DNA of 64,000 nucleotides from Micromonospora carbonacea (GTDB lineage Bacteria > Actinomycetota > Actinomycetes > Mycobacteriales > Micromonosporaceae). The notes under the pieces are model-generated. The model was not told the DNA's origin. It searched no databases and worked only from the letters and a program-made list of their open reading frames with translations. The position numbers and the translations under genes were made by a program. The DNA is taken from NCBI RefSeq assembly GCF_014205165.1, contig NZ_JACHMZ010000001.1:5624501-5688500 (forward strand), given 5' to 3'. Below are positions 27,705 to 37,000 of the stretch, in pieces. How positions within the stretch are numbered: the stretch's first letter is position 1; the number at the start of each line of letters is the position of its first letter.

Positions 27705-28403
27705 GTGCTGCGCAACGACCCCTTGACCCAACGCAATCTGCCCCTGACCTCCGAGCTCTACGACTACCTGCTCACCCAGGGCCGGATGGTTCCCGATGCG
27801 CTGCTGGCCGAGCTGGTGGAACGCACCCGCGAGGCCGCCCCGGGGCAGGCGCACATGAGCGTCGCGCCCGAGGAAGGTGCCCTGCTCACCTTTCTCGTCC
27901 GGCTGTTGGGCGCCACCCGCGTCGTCGAGGTGGGCACCTTCACCGGCTTCTCGTCGCTCTGTCTGGCCCGGGGCCTGCCCGCGGGTGGCTTGCTGGTCAC
28001 CTGCGACGTGTCCGACGAGTGGACCCGGCTGGCCCGCGAGTTCTGGAGTCGCGGTGGTGTGGCGGACCGCATCGAGTTGCGGCTCGGACCGGCGCTCGAC
28101 ACCCTGCGCGCCCTGCCCGCCGAGCCGCACCTCGACCTGGCCTTCATCGACGCCGACAAGCCCGGATACGTCGGCTACTGGGAGGAACTGGTGCCGCGGT
28201 TGCGGCCCGGCGCGCTGCTCATGGCGGACAACACCCTCTTCAGTGGCGAGGTGATCGACGAGTACCCCGGCGAGAAGGCAGCCGCCATCCGCGTCTTCAA
28301 CGAGCACGCTCGCCGCGACCCCCGGGTCGAGCTCGTCATCCTGCCGATCGCGGACGGACTCACCCTGGCCCGCCGGCTGCCGTCTGGCGAGGTAGGGGCC
28401 TGA
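27705..28403 (+). CDS. SAM-dependent O-methyltransferase (caffeoyl-CoA type)
   Basis: A 232-residue class I methyltransferase of the cation-dependent O-methyltransferase family. The GTG start follows GCGGAGG. The AdoMet loop is VVEVGTFTGFSSLCLA, a metal-binding Asp is in FIDADKPGYVGYW, and a second metal site follows at MADNTLFSG. These enzymes methylate catechol hydroxyls on small aromatics. The stop shares one base with the DAHP synthase start (TGATG), so the genes are coupled. The extra AdoMet synthetase at the end of the locus could support this reaction. Confidence 0.93.
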   Translation: MLRNDPLTQRNLPLTSELYDYLLTQGRMVPDALLAELVERTREAAPGQAHMSVAPEEGALLTFLVRLLGATRVVEVGTFTGFSSLCLARGLPAGGLLVTCDVSDEWTRLAREFWSRGGVADRIELRLGPALDTLRALPAEPHLDLAFIDADKPGYVGYWEELVPRLRPGALLMADNTLFSGEVIDEYPGEKAAAIRVFNEHARRDPRVELVILPIADGLTLARRLPSGEVGA

Positions 28404-29656
28404 TGGCCCGCTACCCGTGGCCGTCAGCCACCGCCGCGGCGCCGTACCCCGATCTCGGCGAGGACGTCCCGTGGGACTTCGGCGCGGCGGAACAACAGCC
28501 CGATTGGGCCGATCCGGTCCGCGCCGCAGCGGTCCGCGCCGAACTGGCCCGGCTGCCCGCCCTTGTGACCTGGGACGAGGTGCGTCAGCTCCGCAGCCTG
28601 CTCGCCGAAGCCGCGGCCGGCGACTACCTTGTCGTCCAGGCCGGCGACTGCGCCGAGGATCCGGCGGAGTGCACACCGTCGACGGTGCTGCGTAAGGCCG
28701 GCCTGCTCGACGCGCTGGCCGGCGTGATGGCGGCCGCCACCGGCAAGCCGGTGCTGCGGATCGGGCGGATCGCCGGGCAGTTCGCCAAGCCGCGCAGCGC
28801 CAGCACCGAGATCGTCGACGGCGTCGAGCTGCCGGTCTACCGTGGACACCTGGTCAACGGGCCCGAGCCCACCGCGGCGGCCCGGCGGGCGACGCCCGAG
28901 CGCATGCTGGACTGCTACCACGCGGCCTTCTCGGCCGTCACGGACCTGCGACGGCGGATCAGCGCCTGGACGCCCGCCTCCGGCGCGCCGGTCTGGACCA
29001 GCCACGAGGCGCTGGTCTTCGACTACGAGCTGCCGCTGCTGCGGCGTACGCCGTCCGGCACCATCCTGGCCTCCACGCACCTGCCGTGGATAGGTGAACG
29101 GACGAGACGCCCGGACGGACCGCACGCGATGATGCTGGCGCGCACCGCCAACCCGGTCGCCTGCAAGGTCGGACCGACGACCCGGCCGGAGGATCTGCTC
29201 ACCCTGTGCGCCCGCTTGGATCCGGGGCGCGAGCCGGGTCGGCTCACGCTGATCGCCCGCATGGGCGCCGGGGCGGCGGCCGCCGCGCTGCCCCCGCTGG
29301 TGTCCGCTGTGCGGCGTGCCGGGCACCCAGTCGTGTGGCTGTGCGACCCGATGCACGGCAACACCGAGAAGACGCCGTCCGGCGTCAAGGTCCGGTCGGT
29401 ACGCACCGTCGTCGCCGAGGTGCGTGCCTTCCAGGCGGCGGTGACCACGGCCGGCGGGACGGCGGCCGGCCTGCACCTGGAGACGACCCCCTTCGACGTC
29501 GCGGAGTGCGTCTGGGAGGACCCGGCGGGGGTCGAGCCTGGGGCCGTGACCGCGACCTACTGCGATCCCCGCCTCAACACGGCCCAGGCCGTCGAGGTGG
29601 TCAGGGCATGGGCGACCCCGTCCGTGCCGAACCAGAGAGAGGAAGTCCTGTCATGA
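28403..29656 (+). CDS. Class II DAHP synthase (secondary-metabolism type)
   Basis: A 417-residue 3-deoxy-D-arabino-heptulosonate-7-phosphate synthase, the entry step of the shikimate pathway (phosphoenolpyruvate plus erythrose 4-phosphate). The metal ligands of the type II enzyme are all visible: Cys83 in VVQAGDCAED, His in LCDPMHGNT, Glu in LHLETTP and Asp in TYCDPRLN. It is shorter than housekeeping class II enzymes (about 450-470), like PhzC and other copies in biosynthetic clusters that escape feedback control. The usual DVTEC motif reads DVAEC. Coupled to the O-methyltransferase (1-bp overlap) and the ABM gene (4-bp overlap), it points to a shikimate-derived aromatic product. Confidence 0.95.
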   Translation: MARYPWPSATAAAPYPDLGEDVPWDFGAAEQQPDWADPVRAAAVRAELARLPALVTWDEVRQLRSLLAEAAAGDYLVVQAGDCAEDPAECTPSTVLRKAGLLDALAGVMAAATGKPVLRIGRIAGQFAKPRSASTEIVDGVELPVYRGHLVNGPEPTAAARRATPERMLDCYHAAFSAVTDLRRRISAWTPASGAPVWTSHEALVFDYELPLLRRTPSGTILASTHLPWIGERTRRPDGPHAMMLARTANPVACKVGPTTRPEDLLTLCARLDPGREPGRLTLIARMGAGAAAAALPPLVSAVRRAGHPVVWLCDPMHGNTEKTPSGVKVRSVRTVVAEVRAFQAAVTTAGGTAAGLHLETTPFDVAECVWEDPAGVEPGAVTATYCDPRLNTAQAVEVVRAWATPSVPNQREEVLS

Positions 29657-29985
29657 GCGAAACGGTCATCCGTGCCGACGACGGCACCTTCACGATGGTC
29701 AACGTCTTCCAGGTCGAGCCGGACAAGCAGCGGGAACTGGCCGAGGTGCTGACCGAGAGCGCCGACAAGTTCATCCGGCACCGGCCCGGCTGCATCTCCG
29801 TCAACATCCTGGCCAGCCTCGACGGCACCCGCGTCACGTACCTCGCCCAGTGGCAGAGCAAGCGTGACATCAAGGCGACCATGTCCGACCCCGACGTCCA
29901 GGTCGGCCGGGACAAGGCGGCCAAGCTGGCGAAGCCGGACCCGCACGCGTACACCGTCTTCTCCGTGCACTACCCGGAGAGCTGA
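29653..29985 (+). CDS. ABM-domain (antibiotic biosynthesis monooxygenase) protein
   Basis: A 110-residue single ABM ferredoxin-like domain. Typical features are [21 protein letters not shown], the [16 protein letters not shown] turn and [11 protein letters not shown]. Such proteins act as cofactorless monooxygenases on quinols or anthrones, or as heme-degrading or signalling relatives. The ATG overlaps the DAHP synthase stop by 4 bp. Being in an operon with an aromatic O-methyltransferase, oxidation of a phenolic intermediate to a quinone is the natural guess. A strong hairpin follows its stop. Confidence 0.9.
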   Translation: MSETVIRADDGTFTMVNVFQVEPDKQRELAEVLTESADKFIRHRPGCISVNILASLDGTRVTYLAQWQSKRDIKATMSDPDVQVGRDKAAKLAKPDPHAYTVFSVHYPES

Positions 29986-30000
29986 CCGCCTCGTGTCCCC

Positions 30001-30032
30001 CGGGGCGGACCGGCGCGGGCCGGTCCGCCCCG
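30001..30032 (+). terminator. Hairpin terminator/attenuator before metK
   Basis: A perfect 14-bp stem (30001-30014 with 30019-30032) with a 4-nt loop, 16 bp past the ABM stop and 31 bp before the AdoMet synthetase start. No T-run is present, so it may only weaken transcription into metK. Confidence 0.6.
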
Positions 30033-30062
30033 CTCCTCTGCTGCAGCGACCAAGGGAGTTCC

Positions 30063-31247
30063 GTGTACCGACGCCTCTTCACCTCGGAGTCCGTGACCGA
30101 GGGTCACCCCGACAAGATCGCGGACCGGATCAGCGACACCGTCCTGGACGCCCTGCTGGCCCAGGACCCGCAGGCCCGCGTCGCCGTGGAGTGCCTGATC
30201 ACCACCGGCCAGGTGCACATCGCTGGCGAGGTGACCACCACCGCGTACGCCGACATCGCCCGGCTGGTCCGCGAGGCCATCCTCGACATCGGCTACGACG
30301 CCTCGGCGAAGGGCTTCGACGGCGCCTCCTGCGGTGTCTCGATCTCGCTCGGCGCGCAGTCGCCGGACATCGCGCTCGGCGTCGACGCCGACGGCGACCC
30401 GCTGCGGAACCAGGGCGCCGGCGACCAGGGCCTGATGTTCGGCTACGCCTGCGACGAGACGCCCGAGCTGATGCCGCTGCCGATCCAACTGGCGCACCGG
30501 CTCGCCGAACGCCTGACCGCGGTCCGCCGCGACGGCACGGTGGCCTACCTGCGCCCGGACGGCAAGACGCAGGTCACGCTGGAGTATCTCGGCCCGCGTA
30601 CCGCCCGGCTGGACACGGTGGTGGTGTCGTCACAGCACGCACCGCACGTCGACCTGGAGAACCTGCTGACGCCGGACATCCGGGCCCACGTCGTCGAGCC
30701 GGTGCTCGACGTGGCCGGCGAGCACGGCCTCGACCTGGAGACCGACGGCTACCGACTTCTGGTCAACCCGACCGGCCGGTTCGAGATCGGCGGTCCGATG
30801 GGCGACGCCGGTCTCACCGGACGCAAGATCATCGTCGACACGTACGGCGGGATGGCCCGGCACGGTGGCGGCGCCTTCTCCGGCAAGGACCCGTCGAAGG
30901 TCGACCGCTCCGCTGCGTACGCGATGCGCTGGGTGGCCAAGAACGTCGTCGCCGCCGGGCTGGCCCGCCGCTGCGAGGTGCAGGTCGCGTACGCGATCGG
31001 CCGGGCCGAGCCGGTGGGCCTGTTCGTCGAGACGTTCGGCACCGAGACGGCGCCACAGGCCGCGATCGAGAAGGCCATCACCGAGGTCTTCGACCTGCGG
31101 CCCGCTGCGATCATCCGGGACCTGGACCTGCTGCGCCCGATCTACGCGCAAACCGCCGCCTACGGTCACTTCGGCCGGGAGCTGCCCGATCTGACCTGGG
31201 AGCGTACCGACCGCGCGGCCGCCCTCGCCGAGCTCGTGGGGCGGTGA
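30063..31247 (+). CDS. metK: S-adenosylmethionine synthetase
   Basis: A 394-residue AdoMet synthetase (ATP plus methionine). Signature motifs are intact: [14 protein letters not shown], the hexapeptide GAGDQG and the phosphate loop [19 protein letters not shown]. The GTG start follows AGGGAG. It has the length of the housekeeping enzyme, but its place at the end of an aromatic biosynthetic locus with an O-methyltransferase suggests a dedicated second copy that raises AdoMet supply, as seen in several actinobacterial clusters. A genome-wide count would settle this. A tRNA-like repeat begins only 44 bp after the stop. Confidence 0.95.
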   Translation: MYRRLFTSESVTEGHPDKIADRISDTVLDALLAQDPQARVAVECLITTGQVHIAGEVTTTAYADIARLVREAILDIGYDASAKGFDGASCGVSISLGAQSPDIALGVDADGDPLRNQGAGDQGLMFGYACDETPELMPLPIQLAHRLAERLTAVRRDGTVAYLRPDGKTQVTLEYLGPRTARLDTVVVSSQHAPHVDLENLLTPDIRAHVVEPVLDVAGEHGLDLETDGYRLLVNPTGRFEIGGPMGDAGLTGRKIIVDTYGGMARHGGGAFSGKDPSKVDRSAAYAMRWVAKNVVAAGLARRCEVQVAYAIGRAEPVGLFVETFGTETAPQAAIEKAITEVFDLRPAAIIRDLDLLRPIYAQTAAYGHFGRELPDLTWERTDRAAALAELVGR

Positions 31248-31290
31248 ACGCTCCGCTGCGCTGAACGGAACCGGCGGGGCGGGTCTGTCA

Positions 31291-31405
31291 CCCGAGCATC
31301 CGCCGCGCACCGGACCACCGGCGCAACAACGGAAAGGCTCCGACCCGGGTCGTAACCCAGGTCAGAGCCTTTCCTACTGGTGCGCCACCAGGGATTCCAA
31401 CCCCG
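31291..31405. repeat. Left direct repeat with tRNA 3'-end remnant and terminator
   Basis: About 115 bp that align over their whole length, at roughly three-quarters identity, with 43143-43256 in the same orientation. On the minus strand it reads as a tRNA T-arm, acceptor strand and CCA (31404-31378) and then a long terminator hairpin. The T-loop has TTGGAAT instead of TTCGAAT and no 5' half is present, so it is not a working tRNA. The arrangement resembles an attachment-site copy left by integration at a tRNA 3' end. Confidence 0.6.
31331..31374 (-). terminator. tRNA-type terminator hairpin in the left repeat
   Basis: A 20-bp stem (31331-31350 with 31355-31374) with two mismatches that become G-U pairs on one strand, and a 4-nt loop. 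It follows the tRNA 3'-end remnant on the minus strand and lies past the metK stop on the plus strand, where it could also serve. Confidence 0.65.
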
Positions 31406-31422
31406 GGCAGGGTGGTCTCCGG

Positions 31423-33837
31423 CTACGGGCGGGCCGCCCGGCGGTCGCCGCGCTGGAGGCGGAGGTGTTCCCGCAGCCGGCGGCGCAGATCGTCGAGCGG
31501 GCCGGTGGCACCGAGCCGGCGCAGGAAGTCCGGCACGCTCCAGGTGACGAGGGCACCCTGCCGGGACAGGTACAGGCCGACCCGGTCGATGCGGTACCGG
31601 TCGTCGTAGTCCAGCAGCAGATAGCCGGCGAGCTGATGGATCTCGTCGCGGCCCAACTGGTGGGGCCGGATGGCCGCCTTGCAGTCCAGCAGCAGGCCGT
31701 CGAGGATGTAGTCGGCGTCCGCTCCACCGATGTCCCGGCTGCCGGCGAACGTCGGCCCGCAGACCCGGACGCCGATCGGCAGTTCGAGGAACGGCCCGAA
31801 GGACTCCTCGGCGATCGCCAACTGCCGGTTGACGTCCTCGATCGCGTAGTCGGGAACCGCCGCCAGGAGGTCGTCCAGAGTGGTGGTGGCGGTGGCGTCG
31901 GTCAACATGCTGTAGCGGCGGATCTCACCGGTCCGGTAGATGTCCTCGTAGTAGGCGGCCACGAAGCACAGGCGTTCCAGGATCTCACCGTCGAGGCCGT
32001 CGTCACCGCGTAGGTATGCGTCCACCAGGGCGACCAGGTCGTTTCCGGCCCGGTGCAGCGCCTCCCGGACGGCCGGCGCGGGCGCGCCCCGCAGGGGCCG
32101 GTCGCTGCCGACGGCGTCGACGCCGCACCCGACCGACGCGCCCAGCGGGCTGCCCAGGCAGAGCCGGAACCGGAAGTCGATGGCGTGGCCGAGCGCCGAC
32201 CAGTCGGGGTGTCTCACGTCCAGTGGCTGCACCGGGCGGGGCAGGTCGCCGATCCGCCGGAGGTAGTCCTGCACGACAGCCCTGCTGTTCGGCAGGTGCC
32301 GGGCCACGAACTCCGACATCGGGGAGGTCGGGTACTTCAGCTGGCGGGTCAGGCTCAGCTCGATCATCGGCCGCCCGGCCACCGTGCCGTCGCCCGCCGC
32401 CCCGGCGGCCTTCTCGTACTCGTCGATCCAGGTGATCCCCGCCGGGTCGAGCCGGTGCCGGGCCCGGGTGACCGCCACGTAGATCAGGCGGGCCTCGCTG
32501 GGCCGCAGCGGGCGCGGCATCCCGTCGTCGTCGACCGACGGCCCCGCGAAGCCGTGGCCGATCCGCACCCGCGACCACTCCCGGCCCTTGGCCTTGTGCG
32601 CCGTAGACACCGTGACCTTCGCGGAGCGCTCGTCGGCGAGACGGTCGACCGCGTCGATGATCACATCCGGCCCGTACGCGTCGACCAGCGCCACGATCGC
32701 CTTGAGGTCCTGCCCGGCGGTGTCGTTCTCGGCGTACTCCTGCACGTCGTCCCAGGAGGTGAACAGGAACAGCTCCGGATGGGTGGTACGCCGGCCGGCC
32801 TTCAGCGCCTGGGCCGCCTGCGCGAGGTTCCGCAGCGCGTTTCCGCCGCCCGTGAGCGCCACCGGCACGCCCCGCTTGAGGAAGCCGAGGACCTCCTGCA
32901 TCGCGTCGGCGTTCCCCCGACACAGCACTGCGTCGACCTCCGCCACCGCGCCGACCCGGGAGTCGGTGGCGCTGTTCCCGGTCAGGTGCAGATCCGACTC
33001 GGCGTGCCGGAGCCACCGGTTGGCCGTCCGGGCGATGGACGGGCCGAACCGGAACGACTTCGTCAGGTACAGGTGGTCCGCCGGGAAGCCGGTCATCACG
33101 TCCCGGGCGTTGCGCCAGGCGTAGATCTGCTGGGCCGGGTCGCCGACGCACACCCGCTGCGCGTCCTGGGCGAGGAAGACCTCCTCCAGCACCGGATTGG
33201 TGTCCTGTGCCTCGTCGAGCAGGACGAAGTCCCCCTCCAGCGTGGGCTCGGTCAACGCCCACATCTTCAGGTAGTGGTCGTGCTCGAAGCGCAGCCTGCC
33301 GGCCGGTGCGCAGATGTCGTCCCAGGCGCGGCGCGCGTACGGCAGCAGCACGCGGGCGACCTGGTCCTGGGCCGTCGGGTCCAGCCCGTTGACCCGCTCC
33401 AGGTGCCGGACCGTCAACTGCCGGTCCGTGCTGTAGCAGAACCGACGGACCATGCCCGTCACCAGGCGCGCCTGGTGTGCACAGCTGATCGGGCGGGAGC
33501 TGACCCACAGATCCTGGCGGATGCCGAGCAGCCGCGCGGTCTCCTTCGACGGGATGCGGGCCGACCGGCTCAGGCGATCCTGGTATCTGCGCCCGACGGC
33601 GCGGTGCGCCAGCGAGTGCGCGGTACGGCAGTCGACGTTCGCTCCGAAACGCTGCCTGGCCTCGTCGGCGATCACCTTGTTGAACGCCACGTAGAGGCCG
33701 CGCTTCCTGGTGACCCCGGCCATCAGCACCAGCGTGGAGGTCTTGCCGGTCCCGGCCCCGGCCACCAGGGCCAGTTCCCTGCCCGCGAGGAACGTGTCCC
33801 GGGCGGCAAGCTGTTCCTCGGTCGGCCTGACGTCCAT
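31423..33837 (-). CDS. UvrD-like superfamily 1 helicase with C-terminal PD-(D/E)XK nuclease
   Basis: An 804-residue protein. The start at 33837 follows GGAAGGGG; an upstream extension looks non-coding. The helicase part has Walker A LVAGAGTGKTST, motif II LLDEAQDTNP, motif III GDPAQQIYAWRNA, motif V STAHKAKGREW and motif VI YVAVTRARHRL. The C-terminal region has Asp713, Asp718-Cys-Lys720 and a Gln735-x3-Tyr739 motif, the pattern of RecB-family nucleases. Its ATG is 166 bp downstream of a second SF1 helicase on the same strand. DNA repair or phage defence are both possible; the flanking repeats favour a mobile defence-type role, which is inference. Confidence 0.88.
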   Translation of the reverse strand: MDVRPTEEQLAARDTFLAGRELALVAGAGTGKTSTLVLMAGVTRKRGLYVAFNKVIADEARQRFGANVDCRTAHSLAHRAVGRRYQDRLSRSARIPSKETARLLGIRQDLWVSSRPISCAHQARLVTGMVRRFCYSTDRQLTVRHLERVNGLDPTAQDQVARVLLPYARRAWDDICAPAGRLRFEHDHYLKMWALTEPTLEGDFVLLDEAQDTNPVLEEVFLAQDAQRVCVGDPAQQIYAWRNARDVMTGFPADHLYLTKSFRFGPSIARTANRWLRHAESDLHLTGNSATDSRVGAVAEVDAVLCRGNADAMQEVLGFLKRGVPVALTGGGNALRNLAQAAQALKAGRRTTHPELFLFTSWDDVQEYAENDTAGQDLKAIVALVDAYGPDVIIDAVDRLADERSAKVTVSTAHKAKGREWSRVRIGHGFAGPSVDDDGMPRPLRPSEARLIYVAVTRARHRLDPAGITWIDEYEKAAGAAGDGTVAGRPMIELSLTRQLKYPTSPMSEFVARHLPNSRAVVQDYLRRIGDLPRPVQPLDVRHPDWSALGHAIDFRFRLCLGSPLGASVGCGVDAVGSDRPLRGAPAPAVREALHRAGNDLVALVDAYLRGDDGLDGEILERLCFVAAYYEDIYRTGEIRRYSMLTDATATTTLDDLLAAVPDYAIEDVNRQLAIAEESFGPFLELPIGVRVCGPTFAGSRDIGGADADYILDGLLLDCKAAIRPHQLGRDEIHQLAGYLLLDYDDRYRIDRVGLYLSRQGALVTWSVPDFLRRLGATGPLDDLRRRLREHLRLQRGDRRAARP

Positions 33838-34003
33838 ACGCCCCTTCCAGGACCGCTTCCCGTGCTCACAGCGTCGTGATCCCGGGGACCACCGGACGGG
33901 TCCGCCCCGGGCCCGAAGGCCGCTCGCGGAACCAGTGGAGCCTACTTCCAAAGTGAGCGCGATGTGATCACCCGGCTACCACCGTCCACAGCGATCCGCG
34001 GCC

Positions 34004-37000
34004 TCACCAAGCAGCCGGCCGAGAATTCGCTCCCGGTCCGGTTCCGCGCCGTCCGGGCGCGGGCGGCTGCCGTTGGACCGGCTCCTGGTGCGGCAGCTCG
34101 GCCGCCAGGATCTGGAAGTAGCGCAACGGCGACCAGGCCTGCCGGTCACCGATGACATAGAGCCGACGCTTGGCCCGGCTCACCGCCACGTTGAGCAGGT
34201 TGGGCCTGCTCGACGCCCAACGGCGGGCGCCCACCCGGTCAGGCGCACCGCCGAGCACCAGCACGACGACGTCGGCCTGCTTGCCCTGCGCCGTGTGGAC
34301 GGTGCCGGCCACCAGGCCGGGATACCGCCGGGCCCGTCGGTCAAGCTCGCGGGCGACGTCCCGGAACGGGCCGATCACCATGACCTCGCACATGTCGAAG
34401 TCCAGCTCGGCGAGGGTGGCGAGGATACGGTCGAGCTGGCGGCCCTGGTCGGGAATCCAGTGACCCCGCGCACCGGTGCCCGCGACGTCGATCCACTTCG
34501 ACGGGGGCAGCGTCGGGTACGCGAGTTGGAATCGCTCCCCTGCCCCGGTGCCGGTACCGTCGATCATCAGGCCGCCGTAGGCGACCCGGTTGACGATGTC
34601 GAACATCGGCTGGTCGCAGCGCCGGTGCACGGTCAGCGGCACACCCACCCAGGTCGGGTCGCTGTCACCGTCACCGGCCAGCCAGGTGCCCAGCGGCGTG
34701 AGCCGGTCAGCGAAGCGCTGGACGGAGGTGCGGCTGGTCAGCCACTGCTCGTCCACCCCCTGCTCGGTCCGGATCGCCTGTTCGGTGCGGAGCGGCAGGG
34801 TGGTGATCGGCTCCAGCTGCAGCGGATCGCCGACGACCACCGCACGCTTGGTGCGCCAGAGCGCCCCGACGGCGTTCTGCGGCGTCGCCTGCCCGGCCTC
34901 GTCGACGAGCAGCCAACCGAGCGCCTCCTTGCCGAGGTGACCGAACACCCGGTCGTACGAGGCGAAGGTGGTCGACACCACCGGCACCACGAAGAAGAGG
35001 CTCTGCCAGGCGGCCAACGCCGCTTCGGGGGCCGGGTTTGCGGACGCGTCACCGCCGACGAGATCCATTGCGGCCTGCAGGTTACGTCGCAGCCGAGTGG
35101 CGTTGTGCCGCAGGAACGCCTTGTGCAGCGCCAGGGCCGCCAGGAACAGCTCGCTACGCGCCTCGTTCCACTCCCCGTCGGTCCAGAGCGCCGCCGACTC
35201 CCGGCGCTGGCGGTCGGCGTGCCATTCGGGGTCGGGAAAGTGCCGGCCGAGCGTCCCGGCCGCCTGCCTCAGCCGCGCCTGGAGGGCGGAGAGATCAGCC
35301 TCGGCCGCCCGTATCGCGTCCTCGGCCGCGCGGTGGTTCTGGACGGCCGTGGAGAACTCCTGTTCCGCCAGCGCCACCCTCCGCCGGGCCGCGGTCAGCG
35401 GTGCGTGGTCGACCTGCGGCTCGGGTATGCCCGCGGCCAGCATGCGTCGGATCTCGTCCGCCTGCCCCCGGGCGGTGTCCACCGCCCGCTGCACGACGTC
35501 GATCTCCACCAGCGCGGCGGCCCGCTCCGCACGGGCCATGTCCAGTGCGACCTGCGCCTGACGGACCCCGGCCAGGAGCTGACCGTCGTGGTACGACCAG
35601 TGCCGTCGTGCCTCACCGAGGGTGCGCAACCACTCCCACGGGCCGGGCTGCGACCGTTGGTGCGTTGCGTGCGCGGTCAACCAACGGCTCAGCTCCGCCT
35701 CACACGACCACAGGGCCCGCTCGGCGTTGGCCTTGCGGCCGGCGCTCAGGTGCTCGACCTGGCGCTCTGCCGTCGCGAGGGTCTGGTCGGCAGCCGCCGC
35801 GCGACGACGGGCGTCCCGTTCGGCTTCGGCCTGAAGGGCCGACGCGATCCGGCCGGCCTCGGCCGCCCGCTCGCGCTCGGCATCCAACGCCGCACCGTGT
35901 CGGAGCCGTGCCGACTCGACCGCGTCCGCCGCCACCTTCAGGGCGTGGCGCAGGTCGGCAAGGGCGAGCTCGGGATGCGCACTGCGCTCGACGTCTTGGT
36001 ACACCCGGGTTCGCTCTGCACGGATCGCCTCGACCCGCGCCTCGGTGGCGCGGAACCGTGACACCGCCGTCGACCACGGGACCTCCGGGCCCGTCTGCTC
36101 GTACCCCTTGAGCACCGCCAGCAGGCCGGACCAGGTGTGTCCCTCGTTGGATTGCTTCCGGTTCGCGGCTGGGGAGTGGTACCAGAACGTGTTGACGAAC
36201 CGGCTCCGGTTGGCCTTGTTCCCCAACCGCGCCGCGACCAGTGCCCAGCCTCGTTTGACGACCTGCGGTTGCGCGGCGTCCGGCTGACCGGCCAACAGCG
36301 CCGTGGCGATGTCCGGGAAGTAGTCCACCACCTCCGCCCGTTCCCGCCACGAGTCGTCGATCGCATCGGCGGCGGGGATCTCGTCGGTGACGTTCTGCAC
36401 GGCGCCGTTGTTCGTCGAGGCGAGGACCATCTCGAAGCCCGTGAGGTCGGGCCGCCACACGTCGACGACACGGGTGCGTTGCCCCGTCTTCCAGCGCAGC
36501 TGTCGACCGGTGAACGCCTGGGCCGGGTCGGTCAGCGCGGCCAACCGCCGAGCCCGCTCGACGACGAGTGCCGCGACGAGATCGCGCAGCATCGTGGTCT
36601 TGCCGGTGCCCGGCGGGCCGTTGACGCCGAGAATCCCGGCGGTCATGCCCAGCGCGGTGCTGACGGCCAGCTGCTGGTTGAGCGCGAGCGTATGCTCGGG
36701 ATGGCCGGGCCACCGTCCTGCCGGGACCGCCTGCGGCGCCGTCGCCGCCAACACGGCGTCGATCCGGTCGCGCACGTCCACCCGGCCGGCGGTGGCGAGG
36801 TCGGCCTCGGGTCGCAGATAGTCGTTCAGCGCGACGCCGACGACGCCTTTGGCGATCTTCTCCGCGACGCGACCCAGGTCTTGCATGATGAAACTGTTGA
36901 GAAAGTCATGGTCGCCAGCGCTGGCCGGGACCCGGTTGCACCCGTGACGGCACTCGTTCGCGTCGGGCTTGTCCTCGTCGCGGCGGACCACGATCTGGCT

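Noticed and set aside
31375..31408. Functional tRNA gene on the minus strand
   Set aside because: Only the T-arm, acceptor strand and CCA resemble a tRNA. The T-loop is altered, and the anticodon arm, D-arm and 5' acceptor strand are absent.
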